A stretch of 21,070 bases of DNA from an uncultured Acetatifactor sp. (GCA_910577185.1 CAJTLR010000063.1:1-21070); one strand, 5' to 3'. Shown: positions 1 to 7,560, numbered from the stretch's first letter. Made by a program: numbers and translations. Notes: generated by a model not told the origin, from the letters alone.

Positions 1-84
1 GGCAGCAGCGGCAGCCGTGGCGGCGGGGGGCATCATCACAGCAGCAGCGGGGCCAGCCACGGGGGCGGGAGTCACCGGCATTAA
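1..84 (+). CDS. C-terminal end of a Gly/Ser/His-rich protein (partial)
   Basis: Frame 1 is open from the window edge to a TAA at 82-84. It encodes 27 residues of low complexity: Gly/Ser runs, a His triplet, then SSGASHGGGSHRH at the end. Tails of this kind close many secreted or membrane TPM-domain proteins of clostridia, so that is my guess at the family, but the diagnostic domain lies outside the window. The gene is followed at once by a strong bidirectional hairpin terminator and converges on rpsT. An overlapping frame also reads open here, but the Gly/Ser/His composition and the stop just before the terminator favour frame 1. Confidence 0.45.
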   Translation, partial: GSSGSRGGGGHHHSSSGASHGGGSHRH

Positions 85-105
85 GGAAGAAGGGACTGCG
101 CAACA

Positions 106-140
106 AAAAAACACCCATATGACGGTTATGGGTGTTTTTT
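106..140. terminator. Bidirectional Rho-independent terminator between the partial gene and rpsT
   Basis: AAAAAACACCCAT (106-118) pairs perfectly with ATGGGTGTTTTTT (128-140) around a 9-base loop. The stem ends in an A run on one side and a T run on the other, so it can end transcription from both the left-hand gene and the converging rpsT. Confidence 0.9.
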
Positions 141-159
141 GCATTCACTTTATAATCAA

Positions 160-423
160 TTATGCCATTTCATTTACAGCTTTGCTGATACGGGAAACCT
201 TGTGGGCCACATTGTTCTTGTGATAAACACCCTTGCTCCCGGCCATCTCGATCACCTTGGTGGCGGCAGCCAGCTCTGCGGTTGCAGCTGTCTTGTCTCC
301 GGCTGCAATTGCGGCATATACTTTCTTAACAGCAGTCTTTACACCGGACCTGATAGCCTTATTTCTTTCGGCATGAGTGCGGTTTACCAAGATTCTCTTT
401 TTTGCGGATTTGATATTAGCCAA
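160..423 (-). CDS. rpsT: 30S ribosomal protein S20
   Basis: Small-subunit protein that binds 16S rRNA early in assembly. The product carries the S20 signature ANIKSAKKRI at its N terminus and the Lys/Arg/Ala-rich helices of the family (for example RNKAIRSGVKTAVKKV). The frame extends slightly further upstream through non-ATG codons, but I place the start at the TTG at 423: it yields 87 residues, a usual S20 length, and a GGAGG at 436-432 lies 8 bases before it. A TTG start is unusual for a highly expressed gene and fits the autogenous or low-initiation control known for S20 in other bacteria; that link is inference. A strong promoter (512-540) and a structured leader precede it. Confidence 0.95.
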   Translation of the reverse strand: MANIKSAKKRILVNRTHAERNKAIRSGVKTAVKKVYAAIAAGDKTAATAELAAATKVIEMAGSKGVYHKNNVAHKVSRISKAVNEMA

Positions 424-511
424 GTCGTACACCTCCAATTTGTATACAAAGTTTTGTTTGAACTGGTTTTATCCGGCCAGACACGGAGAGCCGGGATAAA
501 CGCATGAAACT

Positions 512-540
512 AGTTTAGTAAATAATAGAAACTTTGTCAA
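512..540 (-). promoter_or_regulatory. Sigma-A promoter of rpsT
   Basis: Reading the minus strand, TTGACA (540-535) is followed after exactly 17 bases by TAAACT (517-512). This leaves a leader of roughly 80 bases before the TTG start. The leader contains an imperfect hairpin (468-500). Confidence 0.8.
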
Positions 541-613
541 GACATATTCCGCGAAAAAATGAACAAAATACTAAATAATCGAGAAAAAAAGTCATGAGGG
601 AGCGAGCGAAAAA

Positions 614-1540
614 ATGGAGAGTGTAAACTTTCAGATGAGGACGGACCTGGCACTGGAGGCACATGAGAGCATCAGCGAGGCAGAGAGTGAACTGAGGGGA
701 GTCAGGGTGGAGGAATGTTATCATGAGGAAGAAGATATCCGCGTCACAAAAGTGTATATTGATACCCAGAACGCAGCCAAAGCCATGGGTAAGCCGGTGG
801 GAATCTATGTGACCATGGAAGCGCCTGCCATGATAGAGCCGGATGAGGACTATCACAGGGAGATATCCGGGGTGCTGGCAGAAGAAATCCGGGAACTGCT
901 GCCGGAGGCCTGGAAGGAACAGTCCATTCTGGTGGTGGGCCTGGGGAACCGGGAAGTGACGGCAGACGCCCTGGGGCCCCAGGTGGTGGATAATCTGTTT
1001 ATCACCAGGCATATTATGAAAGAATATGGCAAGGCGGCATATAACTGTGAAAAAATGAACCAGATCAGTGCCCTGGAACCGGGCGTCATGGCCAAAACCG
1101 GCATGGAGACCGCGGAGATTGTCAAAGGTGTTGTGGAACAGACCGGCCCGGATGCCCTGATTGTCATAGACGCCCTGGCGGCCCGGAGCACAAGGCGCCT
1201 GAACCGTACGGTACAGATCACCAATACGGGCATTCAGCCCGGCTCCGGGGTGGGCAATCACAGAAATGCCCTGACCAAAGAGAGTCTGGGTGTGCCTGTG
1301 ATCGCCATAGGCATCCCCACGGTGGTGGATGCGGCAACCATAGTGGGGGATGCCCTGGAAAAGCTTCTGGAGGAGGAAAAAGACCTGGACTGTGTCAGGT
1401 ATAAGGAAAAACAGAAGCTGAATTTTGCGGAACTGAGCAATATGTACATGACGGGAAAAGACATTGATGCCGTCATAAAGAGAATCAGTTTCACGGTGTC
1501 CGAGGGAATCAATATTGCCATCGGGGAAGCTTTTATATAA
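614..1540 (+). CDS. gpr: Germination protease Gpr (spore protease, peptidase family A25)
   Basis: Degrades small acid-soluble spore proteins when the spore germinates; it is made as a zymogen in the forespore. The 308-residue product starts with the pro-segment/processing-type motif MRTDLALEAHE (residues 8-18). It keeps the two conserved aspartates of the family in contexts VTADALGP (D118) and VIDALAARS (D186), plus NTGIQPGSGVGNHR and IPTVVDA. It is somewhat shorter than the Bacillus proteins, as is common in clostridia. The ATG at 614 has GAGGGAG 11 bases upstream. spoIIP lies downstream, the classical gpr-spoIIP order, but here 275 bases and a repeat element separate them. No convincing forespore sigma promoter is visible, only a weak AATACTA box at 567-573. 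Confidence 0.97.
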   Translation: MESVNFQMRTDLALEAHESISEAESELRGVRVEECYHEEEDIRVTKVYIDTQNAAKAMGKPVGIYVTMEAPAMIEPDEDYHREISGVLAEEIRELLPEAWKEQSILVVGLGNREVTADALGPQVVDNLFITRHIMKEYGKAAYNCEKMNQISALEPGVMAKTGMETAEIVKGVVEQTGPDALIVIDALAARSTRRLNRTVQITNTGIQPGSGVGNHRNALTKESLGVPVIAIGIPTVVDAATIVGDALEKLLEEEKDLDCVRYKEKQKLNFAELSNMYMTGKDIDAVIKRISFTVSEGINIAIGEAFI

Positions 1541-1564
1541 AAGAAAGCTTTTATATTTATGCGT

Positions 1565-1647
1565 AGGCCCGCACAGAGGCGTTATGCCGCAAAAGCAGCC
1601 TGCGGGCCGCGCGGCGAGTAGAGTAGAAAAGCGTTCCCCTACTTGAT
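1565..1647 (+). repeat. Dispersed palindromic repeat, copy R1
   Basis: Two adjacent hairpins. GGCCCGCA (1566-1573) pairs with TGCGGGCC (1601-1608) around TTATGCCGCAAAAGCAGC. CGAGTAG (1615-1621) pairs with CTACTTG (1639-1645). The left half closely matches 15233-15288; the right half, from CCGCGCGGCGAGTAG to CTACTTGAT, closely matches 15362-15402. It sits in the gpr-spoIIP gap. Confidence 0.85.
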
Positions 1648-1815
1648 AATAAGAAAGCCTGTTTTGATCCCAAAGGGGAAGGGCGGCATATCCAATCATG
1701 GAATGGTTCCGGCAGGCATATATTAAATAGGATATTTCATGATGGGAAAGGAAGTGCATCTGCTGTAAAGGGGAAAGCTTTTGCAGAAAAAATTGTAAAA
1801 AGACTGTTTTTTGCG

Positions 1816-3054
1816 GTGATTTTGCTTCTGGGGCTGCAGATTATCCTGAAAGGCTGCGGGGCATCCGCCCGGGAAGGCGCGGAAGGACAGGATTCCATAG
1901 CTGCGGCTGTGATGAAAGGCCTGGCCGATGGGATGGAAAACATGCTCTACAGTCAGTTTATGCCCGTTATTGCGTTTGCATCCCAGGGAGAACAGAATAC
2001 CCACTGGTTTTGGCAGGGGCAAATGGATACACTGCTTCCTTTGTACGGATATCTGGCAGCAAATACGGACCGGGAGGAGGGGGAGGCACAGAATCTGCGC
2101 ACCATTATGCTGGCGGAGGCGGAAGAAGGCGCAGGTTTTCCGGAGGAGGAAAACCTGCCGGAAGGTGTGGAAAAGGAGGAAGACGGGGAAGCGGCCGGGG
2201 AGTCGCTGGGAGATTTGCTCCGGGCGGAAAACGAAGCGGCCCTGGAAATGCAGCAGTATTCCTCTTCTTTTATCCCTCATACGAAAATGAACCAGGTAGA
2301 TCTGGAGCCCCTGAAAAACTACGAGACTCTGATACAGCGTTTTTATACCGTGGACGGAAATACCACTGCGGGAAGCGATGAACTGAATGTGGACAAATTG
2401 CTGGAAAAGGACATGCGTATCTCCAGGGAAGGAGAGGGGCCGCAGATTCTTATCTATCACACCCATTCCCAGGAGGCTTTTTCCGACTCCGTGCCGGGAG
2501 ACCCGGCGGGGACCATCATGGGCGTGGGGGAGCATCTGGCAGAAATTCTCCGGGAGGAATACGGATATGAGGTACTGCATCATCTCGGACAATACGATAC
2601 GGAATCACGGAATGACTCCTATTCCGCGGCGCTGACGGATCTGGAGGAAGTCCTGAAGAATAATCCGTCGATTCAGGTTGTAATCGACCTACATAGGGAT
2701 GAGATGCCCGAGACCACAAGGCTGGTTATGGACCTGGACGGCAGGCCCACCGCCAGGTTCATGTTCTTCAACGGTCTTTCCAGGACGAAAAAGACGGGAA
2801 ATATCGCTTATCTGTATAATGAAAATCTGGAGGACAATCTGGCCTTTTCTTTCCAGATGCAGCTGAAGGCCGTGGAATATTATCCGAATCTTACCAGGAA
2901 AATTTATCTGAAAGGATACCGCTACAACATGCATCTGTGTCCCAGAAGCCTGCTGGTGGAACTTGGCGCCCAGAACAATACCCTGGAGGAGGCCATGAAT
3001 GCCTGCGATCCCCTGGCCCACATCCTGGATTTGGTGTTATCCGGGGAAACGTGA
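1816..3054 (+). CDS. spoIIP: Stage II sporulation protein P (SpoIIP peptidoglycan amidase/endopeptidase)
   Basis: Forms the engulfment peptidoglycan-degrading machine with SpoIID (and anchor SpoIIM) in the mother cell. The C-terminal catalytic domain (about residues 205-405 counted from the GTG) carries zinc-amidase motifs: IYHTHSQEAF (H215/H217), VIDLHRDE (H293) and LLVELGAQNNT (E382). The N terminus starts in a hydrophobic segment, ILLLGLQIIL, followed by an acidic linker. The 5' end is doubtful. The GTG at 1816 has no ribosome binding site and would cut into the membrane segment; the frame stays open back to 1627 without an ATG, GTG or TTG. A better start, TTG 1781 with AAGGGG 7 bases upstream, is in another frame and would join this one by losing one base of register at an A6 run (1787-1792). 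Confidence 0.93.
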   Translation: MILLLGLQIILKGCGASAREGAEGQDSIAAAVMKGLADGMENMLYSQFMPVIAFASQGEQNTHWFWQGQMDTLLPLYGYLAANTDREEGEAQNLRTIMLAEAEEGAGFPEEENLPEGVEKEEDGEAAGESLGDLLRAENEAALEMQQYSSSFIPHTKMNQVDLEPLKNYETLIQRFYTVDGNTTAGSDELNVDKLLEKDMRISREGEGPQILIYHTHSQEAFSDSVPGDPAGTIMGVGEHLAEILREEYGYEVLHHLGQYDTESRNDSYSAALTDLEEVLKNNPSIQVVIDLHRDEMPETTRLVMDLDGRPTARFMFFNGLSRTKKTGNIAYLYNENLEDNLAFSFQMQLKAVEYYPNLTRKIYLKGYRYNMHLCPRSLLVELGAQNNTLEEAMNACDPLAHILDLVLSGET

Positions 3055-3072
3055 AAAAAATTTAAAATTCAT

Positions 3073-3101
3073 TTTACTTTTCGGACGAAAACGGGTAAAA
3101 T
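3073..3101 (+). promoter_or_regulatory. Probable promoter with inverted repeat, upstream of the AraC-type regulator
   Basis: TTTACT (3073-3078) and TAAAAT (3096-3101) are spaced by 17 bases. The same stretch is an inverted repeat: ATTTTAC (3071-3077) with GTAAAAT (3095-3101), and inside it TTTTCG (3078-3083) with CGAAAA (3086-3091). The overlap of promoter and palindrome suggests an operator, possibly autoregulatory. Confidence 0.55.
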
Positions 3102-3158
3102 AGCTTAAGTGCAAAAATAAAGGGCGTAAAACCGTGCAACACGGTTGGGAGGATGCGT

Positions 3159-4019
3159 ATGGAAGAAAAACGCAATGCCGATATAGCCGTAGATGAGATG
3201 GATCCTACGTTCTTGTTTATATGGAAGGGAACCCGGGACAAGGAAAAATGGATAAAAGAATACCGGAGCCATGATTTCCTGGAGATAGCCTATGTTTTGT
3301 CGGGGGAGGGAAAATACCGTATCGACGACAGAATTTATGATGTCCGGGAGGGAGACCTGGTGATCATTAATTCCGGTGTCATGCATCAGGCGCTGTTCTG
3401 CCCCCAGGTGGAAGTTCCCACCACGGAGTTTTTCGTGGGATTTTCCAATATCCGGATATCGGGATGCCCGGCCAATTATATGCCCCTGCCCAACGGGGAA
3501 TGCGTGCTGCACACCACGGGGGAACTGAGCCAGAGGCTGTTCCGGCTCTGCTCCTCCATGGAGGCAGAGAATGCGGTCCGCAGGCAGGGACGCTACTTTA
3601 TGCTGAAATCTTACCTGATTCAGATGCTTCTTCTGGTCATCCGGGAGCAGTGCGAACCCATGGAGAGACCCAGGGGATGTGACTTTGAGACTGCCAATAG
3701 GAAATATGTTGTGGATAAGATCGTGGAGTATATTGAAGATCACTACAACGAGAAGATTTCACTGGATCAGATCGCGGAGAATATGTACCTGAGTCCCTTT
3801 TATATTTCCAGGATTTTCAAGAGTGAGACCGGAAGCGCGCCCATAAGGCGTCTGATTAATATCCGTCTTGAAAAAGCAAAGGAACTGCTGGAGGGCGGGT
3901 ATCAGGGCAGTATCCAGGAAGTGGCGGCCATGGTGGGATATGATGATGCCTATCATTTCAGCAAACTGTTCAAAAAGCGTTATGGGGTATCGCCTTCCCA
4001 GGTAAGGCGTAATTCCTGA
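3159..4019 (+). CDS. AraC-family transcriptional regulator with N-terminal cupin domain
   Basis: DNA-binding regulator. The N-terminal half (about residues 15-120) has cupin-type sensor features: SHDFLEIAYVLSGEGKYRID and REGDLVIINSGVMHQA. The last 100 residues form the double helix-turn-helix of the AraC/XylS family, with ISLDQIAENMYLSPFYISRIFK and IQEVAAMVGYDDAYHFSKLFKK-type helices, ending YGVSPSQVRR. An ATG occurs at 3153 but touches the GGGAGG (3147-3152); the ATG at 3159 has a 6-base spacer, so I choose it (286 residues). A perfect 7-bp hairpin (AACCGTG/CACGGTT, 3130-3146) abuts the ribosome binding site. The regulator stands alone, and its inducer and targets cannot be read from the sequence. 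Confidence 0.93.
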   Translation: MEEKRNADIAVDEMDPTFLFIWKGTRDKEKWIKEYRSHDFLEIAYVLSGEGKYRIDDRIYDVREGDLVIINSGVMHQALFCPQVEVPTTEFFVGFSNIRISGCPANYMPLPNGECVLHTTGELSQRLFRLCSSMEAENAVRRQGRYFMLKSYLIQMLLLVIREQCEPMERPRGCDFETANRKYVVDKIVEYIEDHYNEKISLDQIAENMYLSPFYISRIFKSETGSAPIRRLINIRLEKAKELLEGGYQGSIQEVAAMVGYDDAYHFSKLFKKRYGVSPSQVRRNS

Positions 4020-4047
4020 CGGAAGAACTCTTTTTATGGTAAATATG

Positions 4048-4076
4048 TTTTCAAACAGGATGGAATTTGGTACAAT
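4048..4076 (+). promoter_or_regulatory. Probable sigma-A promoter for the DUF1905/aro gene run
   Basis: TTTTCA (4048-4053) and TACAAT (4071-4076) are spaced by 17 bases. The implied leader is about 110 bases to the ATG at 4192. It ends in a textbook GGAGG (4181-4185). Confidence 0.55.
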
Positions 4077-4191
4077 ATAACCTGAGGTCATAAAGTTCAC
4101 AAAGCGGCTCATAGCCTTTGCTTTCAGTCATATGGCTGTGATGCGGAAGTCATTGAGGAAAAACGGGCAACCCCCGGGATGGAGGTAAAAG

Positions 4192-4860
4192 ATGAGATAT
4201 TTTTTTGAATCGGTTGTGGAAAAAAAGGAAAAAGGATACATGATTCAGATTCCCTTCAATGTGTGGGAGGTTTGTAAACAGCGTGACGTCATCCAGGCCG
4301 AGGTGGTGCTGGACAACCAGGTCATAGAATGTGAGCTGCTTCCGATAGAAAAAGGAAATTATGAAATCCATATCCCGGACGGGGTGGCCGTCAATGTGGA
4401 ACTGGGTGTGGTTCACAAGATCCTGCTGCATATTACGGGGTCCCTGATCCGCATGGACCAGAACAGCCCATACAGTTTTGAAAATCCCATCCGTAAGATT
4501 GACAGCATGAATGTGATTATCCAGTCGGAGGACGGCCTCTGTGGACAGGCCTGTGTGGCCATGCTGGCGGGCATTACCATAGCGGAAGTGATCAGCGTCA
4601 TGGACTGCAGGGAGTGGCAGGCCACCATGGGACGCATGATCTCCGCGCTGAATTACTATGGGATTGATCATTCAGACGTGATTCATTATACGGAAGGACG
4701 TGACACGGTGCTGCCCAGGTGCTGCATCCTCATGGAGAAAATGGGACGTTACTGCCATTATCTGGTTCATTTTGACGGAAAATATTATGATTCCAACTTA
4801 GGCGTGCTGGAAGAATATGATATGTCAAAGCTTCTGGGATATCTGGAGATCAAGTGCTGA
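4192..4860 (+). CDS. DUF1905-like domain fused to a C39/papain-like cysteine peptidase domain
   Basis: 222 residues in two parts. Residues 1-82 resemble the DUF1905 small beta-barrel: VVEKKEKGYMIQIPFNVWEV, then a short barrel ending in an LLHI strand. Residues 105-222 resemble a C39-type peptidase core: Q111 six residues before C117 in the motif LCGQACVAML, then CHYLVHFDGKYYDSN giving H189 and D200. The Gln-to-Cys spacing equals that of bacteriocin-processing C39 domains. No signal peptide or membrane segment is seen, so it is probably cytoplasmic, and the substrate is unknown. The start is supported by GGAGG with a 6-base spacer. A yqeG-like gene follows after 37 bases and then aroE, so it is likely the first gene of that operon. 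Peptidase activity is inference from the triad-like residues. Confidence 0.7.
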   Translation: MRYFFESVVEKKEKGYMIQIPFNVWEVCKQRDVIQAEVVLDNQVIECELLPIEKGNYEIHIPDGVAVNVELGVVHKILLHITGSLIRMDQNSPYSFENPIRKIDSMNVIIQSEDGLCGQACVAMLAGITIAEVISVMDCREWQATMGRMISALNYYGIDHSDVIHYTEGRDTVLPRCCILMEKMGRYCHYLVHFDGKYYDSNLGVLEEYDMSKLLGYLEIKC

Positions 4861-4897
4861 TTGCGGGATTTTGATGTGACAGCTGGGGAGGACGTTT

Positions 4898-5404
4898 ATG
4901 CTGGAGAGATTTTACCCGGATCATGAGGCAGACAGCGCTTATGGAATCGATTACAGGGGTTTTTATGAGAGGGGATTCCGGGGACTGATATTTGATATTG
5001 ACAATACGCTTGTTCCCCACGGCGCCCCGGCGGACAAAGCGGCCAGGGAGTTTTTTGCAGGCCTGCGGGAGATGGGTTTCGGAACCCTTCTCCTTTCCAA
5101 CAATAAGGAACCCAGGGTGAAATCCTTTGCGGATGATGTGGGGGCACAATACATTTTCAAGGCGGGAAAGCCCGGAGGAAAGGGCTATAGGAAGGCCATG
5201 GAGAGACTGGGAACCGTGCCGGAAACCACACTTTTTATCGGGGACCAGCTTTTTACGGATGTGTGGGGTGCAAAAAAGGCGGGTATCCTGACTTTTCTGG
5301 TGAAGCCCATTCATCCGAAGGAAGAGATTCAGATTGTGCTGAAACGCCGCCTGGAGCGGATTGTGCTTTATTTTTATCACAGACAGAAAAAAGCCGGACA
5401 GTAG
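4898..5404 (+). CDS. yqeG: YqeG-family HAD (IIIA) phosphatase
   Basis: Haloacid-dehalogenase fold hydrolase of 168 residues. Motif I is FDIDNTLVP (D33 nucleophile, D35), motif II is LLLSNN (S67), motif III lies at GKPGGKG (K91), and motif IV is FIGDQLFTDVWGAK (D116, D121). This matches the YqeG/phosphatidylglycerophosphatase-like group in length and motif order; the physiological substrate is uncertain. In many Bacillota yqeG sits next to aroE, as here, which supports the identity. The ATG has GGGAGG with a 6-base spacer. It follows the DUF1905 fusion gene by 37 bases and precedes aroE by 159 bases. Confidence 0.9.
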   Translation: MLERFYPDHEADSAYGIDYRGFYERGFRGLIFDIDNTLVPHGAPADKAAREFFAGLREMGFGTLLLSNNKEPRVKSFADDVGAQYIFKAGKPGGKGYRKAMERLGTVPETTLFIGDQLFTDVWGAKKAGILTFLVKPIHPKEEIQIVLKRRLERIVLYFYHRQKKAGQ

Positions 5405-5563
5405 TCAGGACAGGTTTGCCGGAACGAAAAACGGTTTTTGTATAAAAAGAGAGAAAAAGGGAAGTCATTTGGCGGCGGGGAAATGTCCTGAGGCCGGACC
5501 GTAAAAGAAAGCGTGGAAAGCCGGGCCCGGAAGGGAAATCTGCCCGGCCGGGGAGACAGGAGA

Positions 5564-6433
5564 ATGGATGGTTATACGCGTACCTGCGGACTGATAGGAA
5601 ATCCGGTGGAGCACACAATGTCGCCGGCGATACACAATACCCTGGCGGGAGAACTGGGGGAGAATCTGGTTTATGTGCCTTTCCGGGTGCCGGCGGCAGG
5701 AGTGGGGGATGCCGTCAGGGGGGCGTTTGCCCTGAATATTCTGGGACTGAATGTGACGGTGCCCTATAAAAGTGAAGTGATTCCCTTTTTGAAGGAGCTG
5801 GATCCCCTGGCGGCGCAGATCGGGGCGGTAAACACCCTGGTCCGGGAGCCGGAGGGGTATAAAGGTTATAATACGGATATGCACGGGCTCTACCGCGCCA
5901 TGTGCGGGGACGGCGTGGGGATAGAAGGGGAGAATGTGCTGATCCTGGGGGCAGGAGGTGTGGCCAGGGCCGTGGCAATTCTGGCGGCCCGGTACGGGGC
6001 GGCCAGAATCGTGATTCTGAACCGTACCCTGGAAAAGGCGCAGAAGGTGGCAGAGGAAGTGAACCGGACTTTTGGCCCGGGGCTGGCACAAGCCCTGGGT
6101 GCCGGCGCATATGCGTCCCTGCTGCCGGGAGAAGAAAAATTTCTTGCCATTCAGGCCACCAATGTGGGAATGTTTCCCAGGACGGAGGAGGCGGTGATAG
6201 AAGATCCCGGTCTGTACCGGAAAATACATACGGGATATGACCTGATCTTCAATCCTCCGGAGACCAGATTTATGACATTGGTGAGAGAAAACGGCGGCAG
6301 AGCGTTTAACGGGTTGAAAATGCTTCTCTACCAGGGAATCATTGCCCATGAATTATGGACGGGGGCCAGTGTGGACGAGGCGCTGGCGGAGAAAGCGTTC
6401 ACGGAGATGAAACGGGCCATGCATCTGGAATGA
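5564..6433 (+). CDS. aroE: Shikimate dehydrogenase (NADP+)
   Basis: Reduces 3-dehydroshikimate to shikimate in aromatic amino acid biosynthesis. Substrate-binding residues are visible in HTMSPAIHN (S20), NVTVPYK (K69, catalytic), GAVNT (N90) and GYNTDMHG (D105). The Rossmann motif is ILGAGGVARA (residues 127-136), followed by NRTLEKA of the NADP type. A DLIFNPPETRF segment and an FNGLKMLLYQG C-terminal helix complete the family pattern. An in-frame GTG 51 bases upstream is open, but MDGYTRTCGLIGNP at 5564 is the natural N terminus; GGGGAG (5550-5555) precedes it by 8 bases. The 289-residue length is normal. A hairpin (GCCGGGC 5520-5526 with GCCCGGC 5542-5548) lies just before the ribosome binding site. 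aroK follows 42 bases later. Confidence 0.96.
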   Translation: MDGYTRTCGLIGNPVEHTMSPAIHNTLAGELGENLVYVPFRVPAAGVGDAVRGAFALNILGLNVTVPYKSEVIPFLKELDPLAAQIGAVNTLVREPEGYKGYNTDMHGLYRAMCGDGVGIEGENVLILGAGGVARAVAILAARYGAARIVILNRTLEKAQKVAEEVNRTFGPGLAQALGAGAYASLLPGEEKFLAIQATNVGMFPRTEEAVIEDPGLYRKIHTGYDLIFNPPETRFMTLVRENGGRAFNGLKMLLYQGIIAHELWTGASVDEALAEKAFTEMKRAMHLE

Positions 6434-6475
6434 GGGGCCGGAAACTACTGTTTATAACCAACCGGGAGAGATGAG

Positions 6476-7024
6476 ATGAAACGGGATAATCTGGTATTGA
6501 CAGGGTTTATGGGCAGCGGAAAGACCACACTGGGACTGAAACTTTCCTATAAGCTCCGCAGAACCATGGAAGACACGGACCGGCTGATCGAACGCAGGGA
6601 AGGATGCGCGGTCAGCGGGATTTTTGCGGAAAAAGGGGAAGAATATTTCCGCAGGCTGGAGACGGCTGTTCTGGGAGAACTTCTGGAGCGGAAACAGAAA
6701 ATGATTATCGCCCTGGGAGGAGGCACGCCGGTCCGGCAGGAGAACCGGGAACTGATCAGACAGCTGGGGCAGGTGGTGTTTCTGCGGGTGCGTCCGGAGA
6801 CTGTGTGCAGGCGCCTGAAAGGGGATACAGGCAGGCCGCTGCTTATGTGCGGGAATCCGCAGGAGCGCGTCAGGGAACTGCTGGAGGCCAGGAGGGAGGC
6901 GTATGAATCCTTGGCCGACCTGATTCTGGACGTGGATGACAAAAGCGCGGACGAAATCGCGGAGACCCTGGCAGAGTGGGCGGCGTTCCGGGAAAATGTC
7001 CCGCCGGAGGCAGGCCGGGCATAA
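6476..7024 (+). CDS. aroK: Shikimate kinase
   Basis: Phosphorylates shikimate at the 3-hydroxyl using ATP. The 182-residue product has a Walker A loop GFMGSGKTT (residues 10-18), shikimate-binding MEDTDRLIE (about 31-39), the GGGTP motif (about 82-86), the lid arginine in DTGRPLL, and the adenine-loop arginine region LLEARREAYE. The start at 6476 is preceded by GGGAGAG (6464-6470). It lies 42 bases after aroE and 64 bases before aroQ, all in the same direction, so it is part of one operon. Confidence 0.95.
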   Translation: MKRDNLVLTGFMGSGKTTLGLKLSYKLRRTMEDTDRLIERREGCAVSGIFAEKGEEYFRRLETAVLGELLERKQKMIIALGGGTPVRQENRELIRQLGQVVFLRVRPETVCRRLKGDTGRPLLMCGNPQERVRELLEARREAYESLADLILDVDDKSADEIAETLAEWAAFRENVPPEAGRA

Positions 7025-7088
7025 CGCAGTGCCGGTGAAATGGAAAACCTTCCGGAAGGGAGCTGCAGGCCGGGAATAAGGAGAATAC

Positions 7089-7520
7089 ATGAAAATTTTA
7101 GTGATCAACGGACCAAACATTAATTTTCTGGGAATCCGGGAGAAAAGCGTATACGGAACCCGGGATTACCAGTATCTTCTTGACATGATACAGAAAAAGG
7201 CCCAGGAGACGGAAAGTGACATTACCGTGTTCCAGAGCAATCATGAGGGCGCCATCATCGACCGGATTCAGGAGGCATATTCTGACGGGACGGAGGGAAT
7301 TGTAATCAATCCGGGTGCGTATACCCATTACAGTTATGCCATACGGGATGCCCTGGCCAGCATCACTGTGCCGAAGGTGGAGATTCATATTTCGGATATC
7401 ACAAACAGGGAGCCTTTCCGGAAAATATCCGTGACGGCACCGGTCTGTGACAGGCAGATTTACGGGCAGGGCCTTGAGGGCTATCTGCAGGCCGTGGATT
7501 TTATCCTGGACAGGGATTAG
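7089..7520 (+). CDS. aroQ: 3-dehydroquinate dehydratase, type II
   Basis: Trans-dehydrates 3-dehydroquinate to 3-dehydroshikimate, the step before AroE. At 143 residues it has the type II length. Motifs are INGPNINFLGIREKSVYG (R17 and catalytic Y22), QSNHEGAIIDRI, NPGAYTHYS (N74, H80) and VEIHISDITNREPFRK (H100). The ATG has AAGGAG with a 5-base spacer. It is the last gene of the aro run. In many Bacillota an aminopeptidase P gene lies between aroQ and efp; none is present here. Confidence 0.95.
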   Translation: MKILVINGPNINFLGIREKSVYGTRDYQYLLDMIQKKAQETESDITVFQSNHEGAIIDRIQEAYSDGTEGIVINPGAYTHYSYAIRDALASITVPKVEIHISDITNREPFRKISVTAPVCDRQIYGQGLEGYLQAVDFILDRD

Positions 7521-7560
7521 GCCGTGCGGGAAATTTTTTTCAAATTTTTTTCAAAAACAG

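Noticed and set aside
446..537. ACAAAGTTT/AAACTTTGT inverted repeat around the rpsT promoter region
   Set aside because: One arm lies in the -35 box and outside the transcript, and the arms are 74 bases apart; likely chance.
542..573. Possible forespore sigma-G promoter for gpr (ACATA ... AATACTA)
   Set aside because: Spacing of 20 bases is too long and both boxes are weak; not listed as a feature.
1685..1724. Possible mother-cell sigma-E promoter for spoIIP (CATATATT at 1717-1724)
   Set aside because: The -10-like box is reasonable, but no ATA-type -35 lies at the right distance; not enough to call.
515..1759. Long open frame on the minus strand opposite gpr
   Set aside because: His/Pro/Leu-rich shadow product with no family resemblance, opposite a clear gpr; its upstream end also runs through a repeat.
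4078..4191. Riboswitch in the leader of the DUF1905/C39 gene
   Set aside because: Short AGCC/GGCT pairing only; no match to any riboswitch consensus I know, and no terminator or anti-terminator pair.
7048..7059. Perfect palindrome CCTTCCGGAAGG between aroK and aroQ
   Set aside because: Too short and G/C-biased to support an operator or terminator inside an operon.
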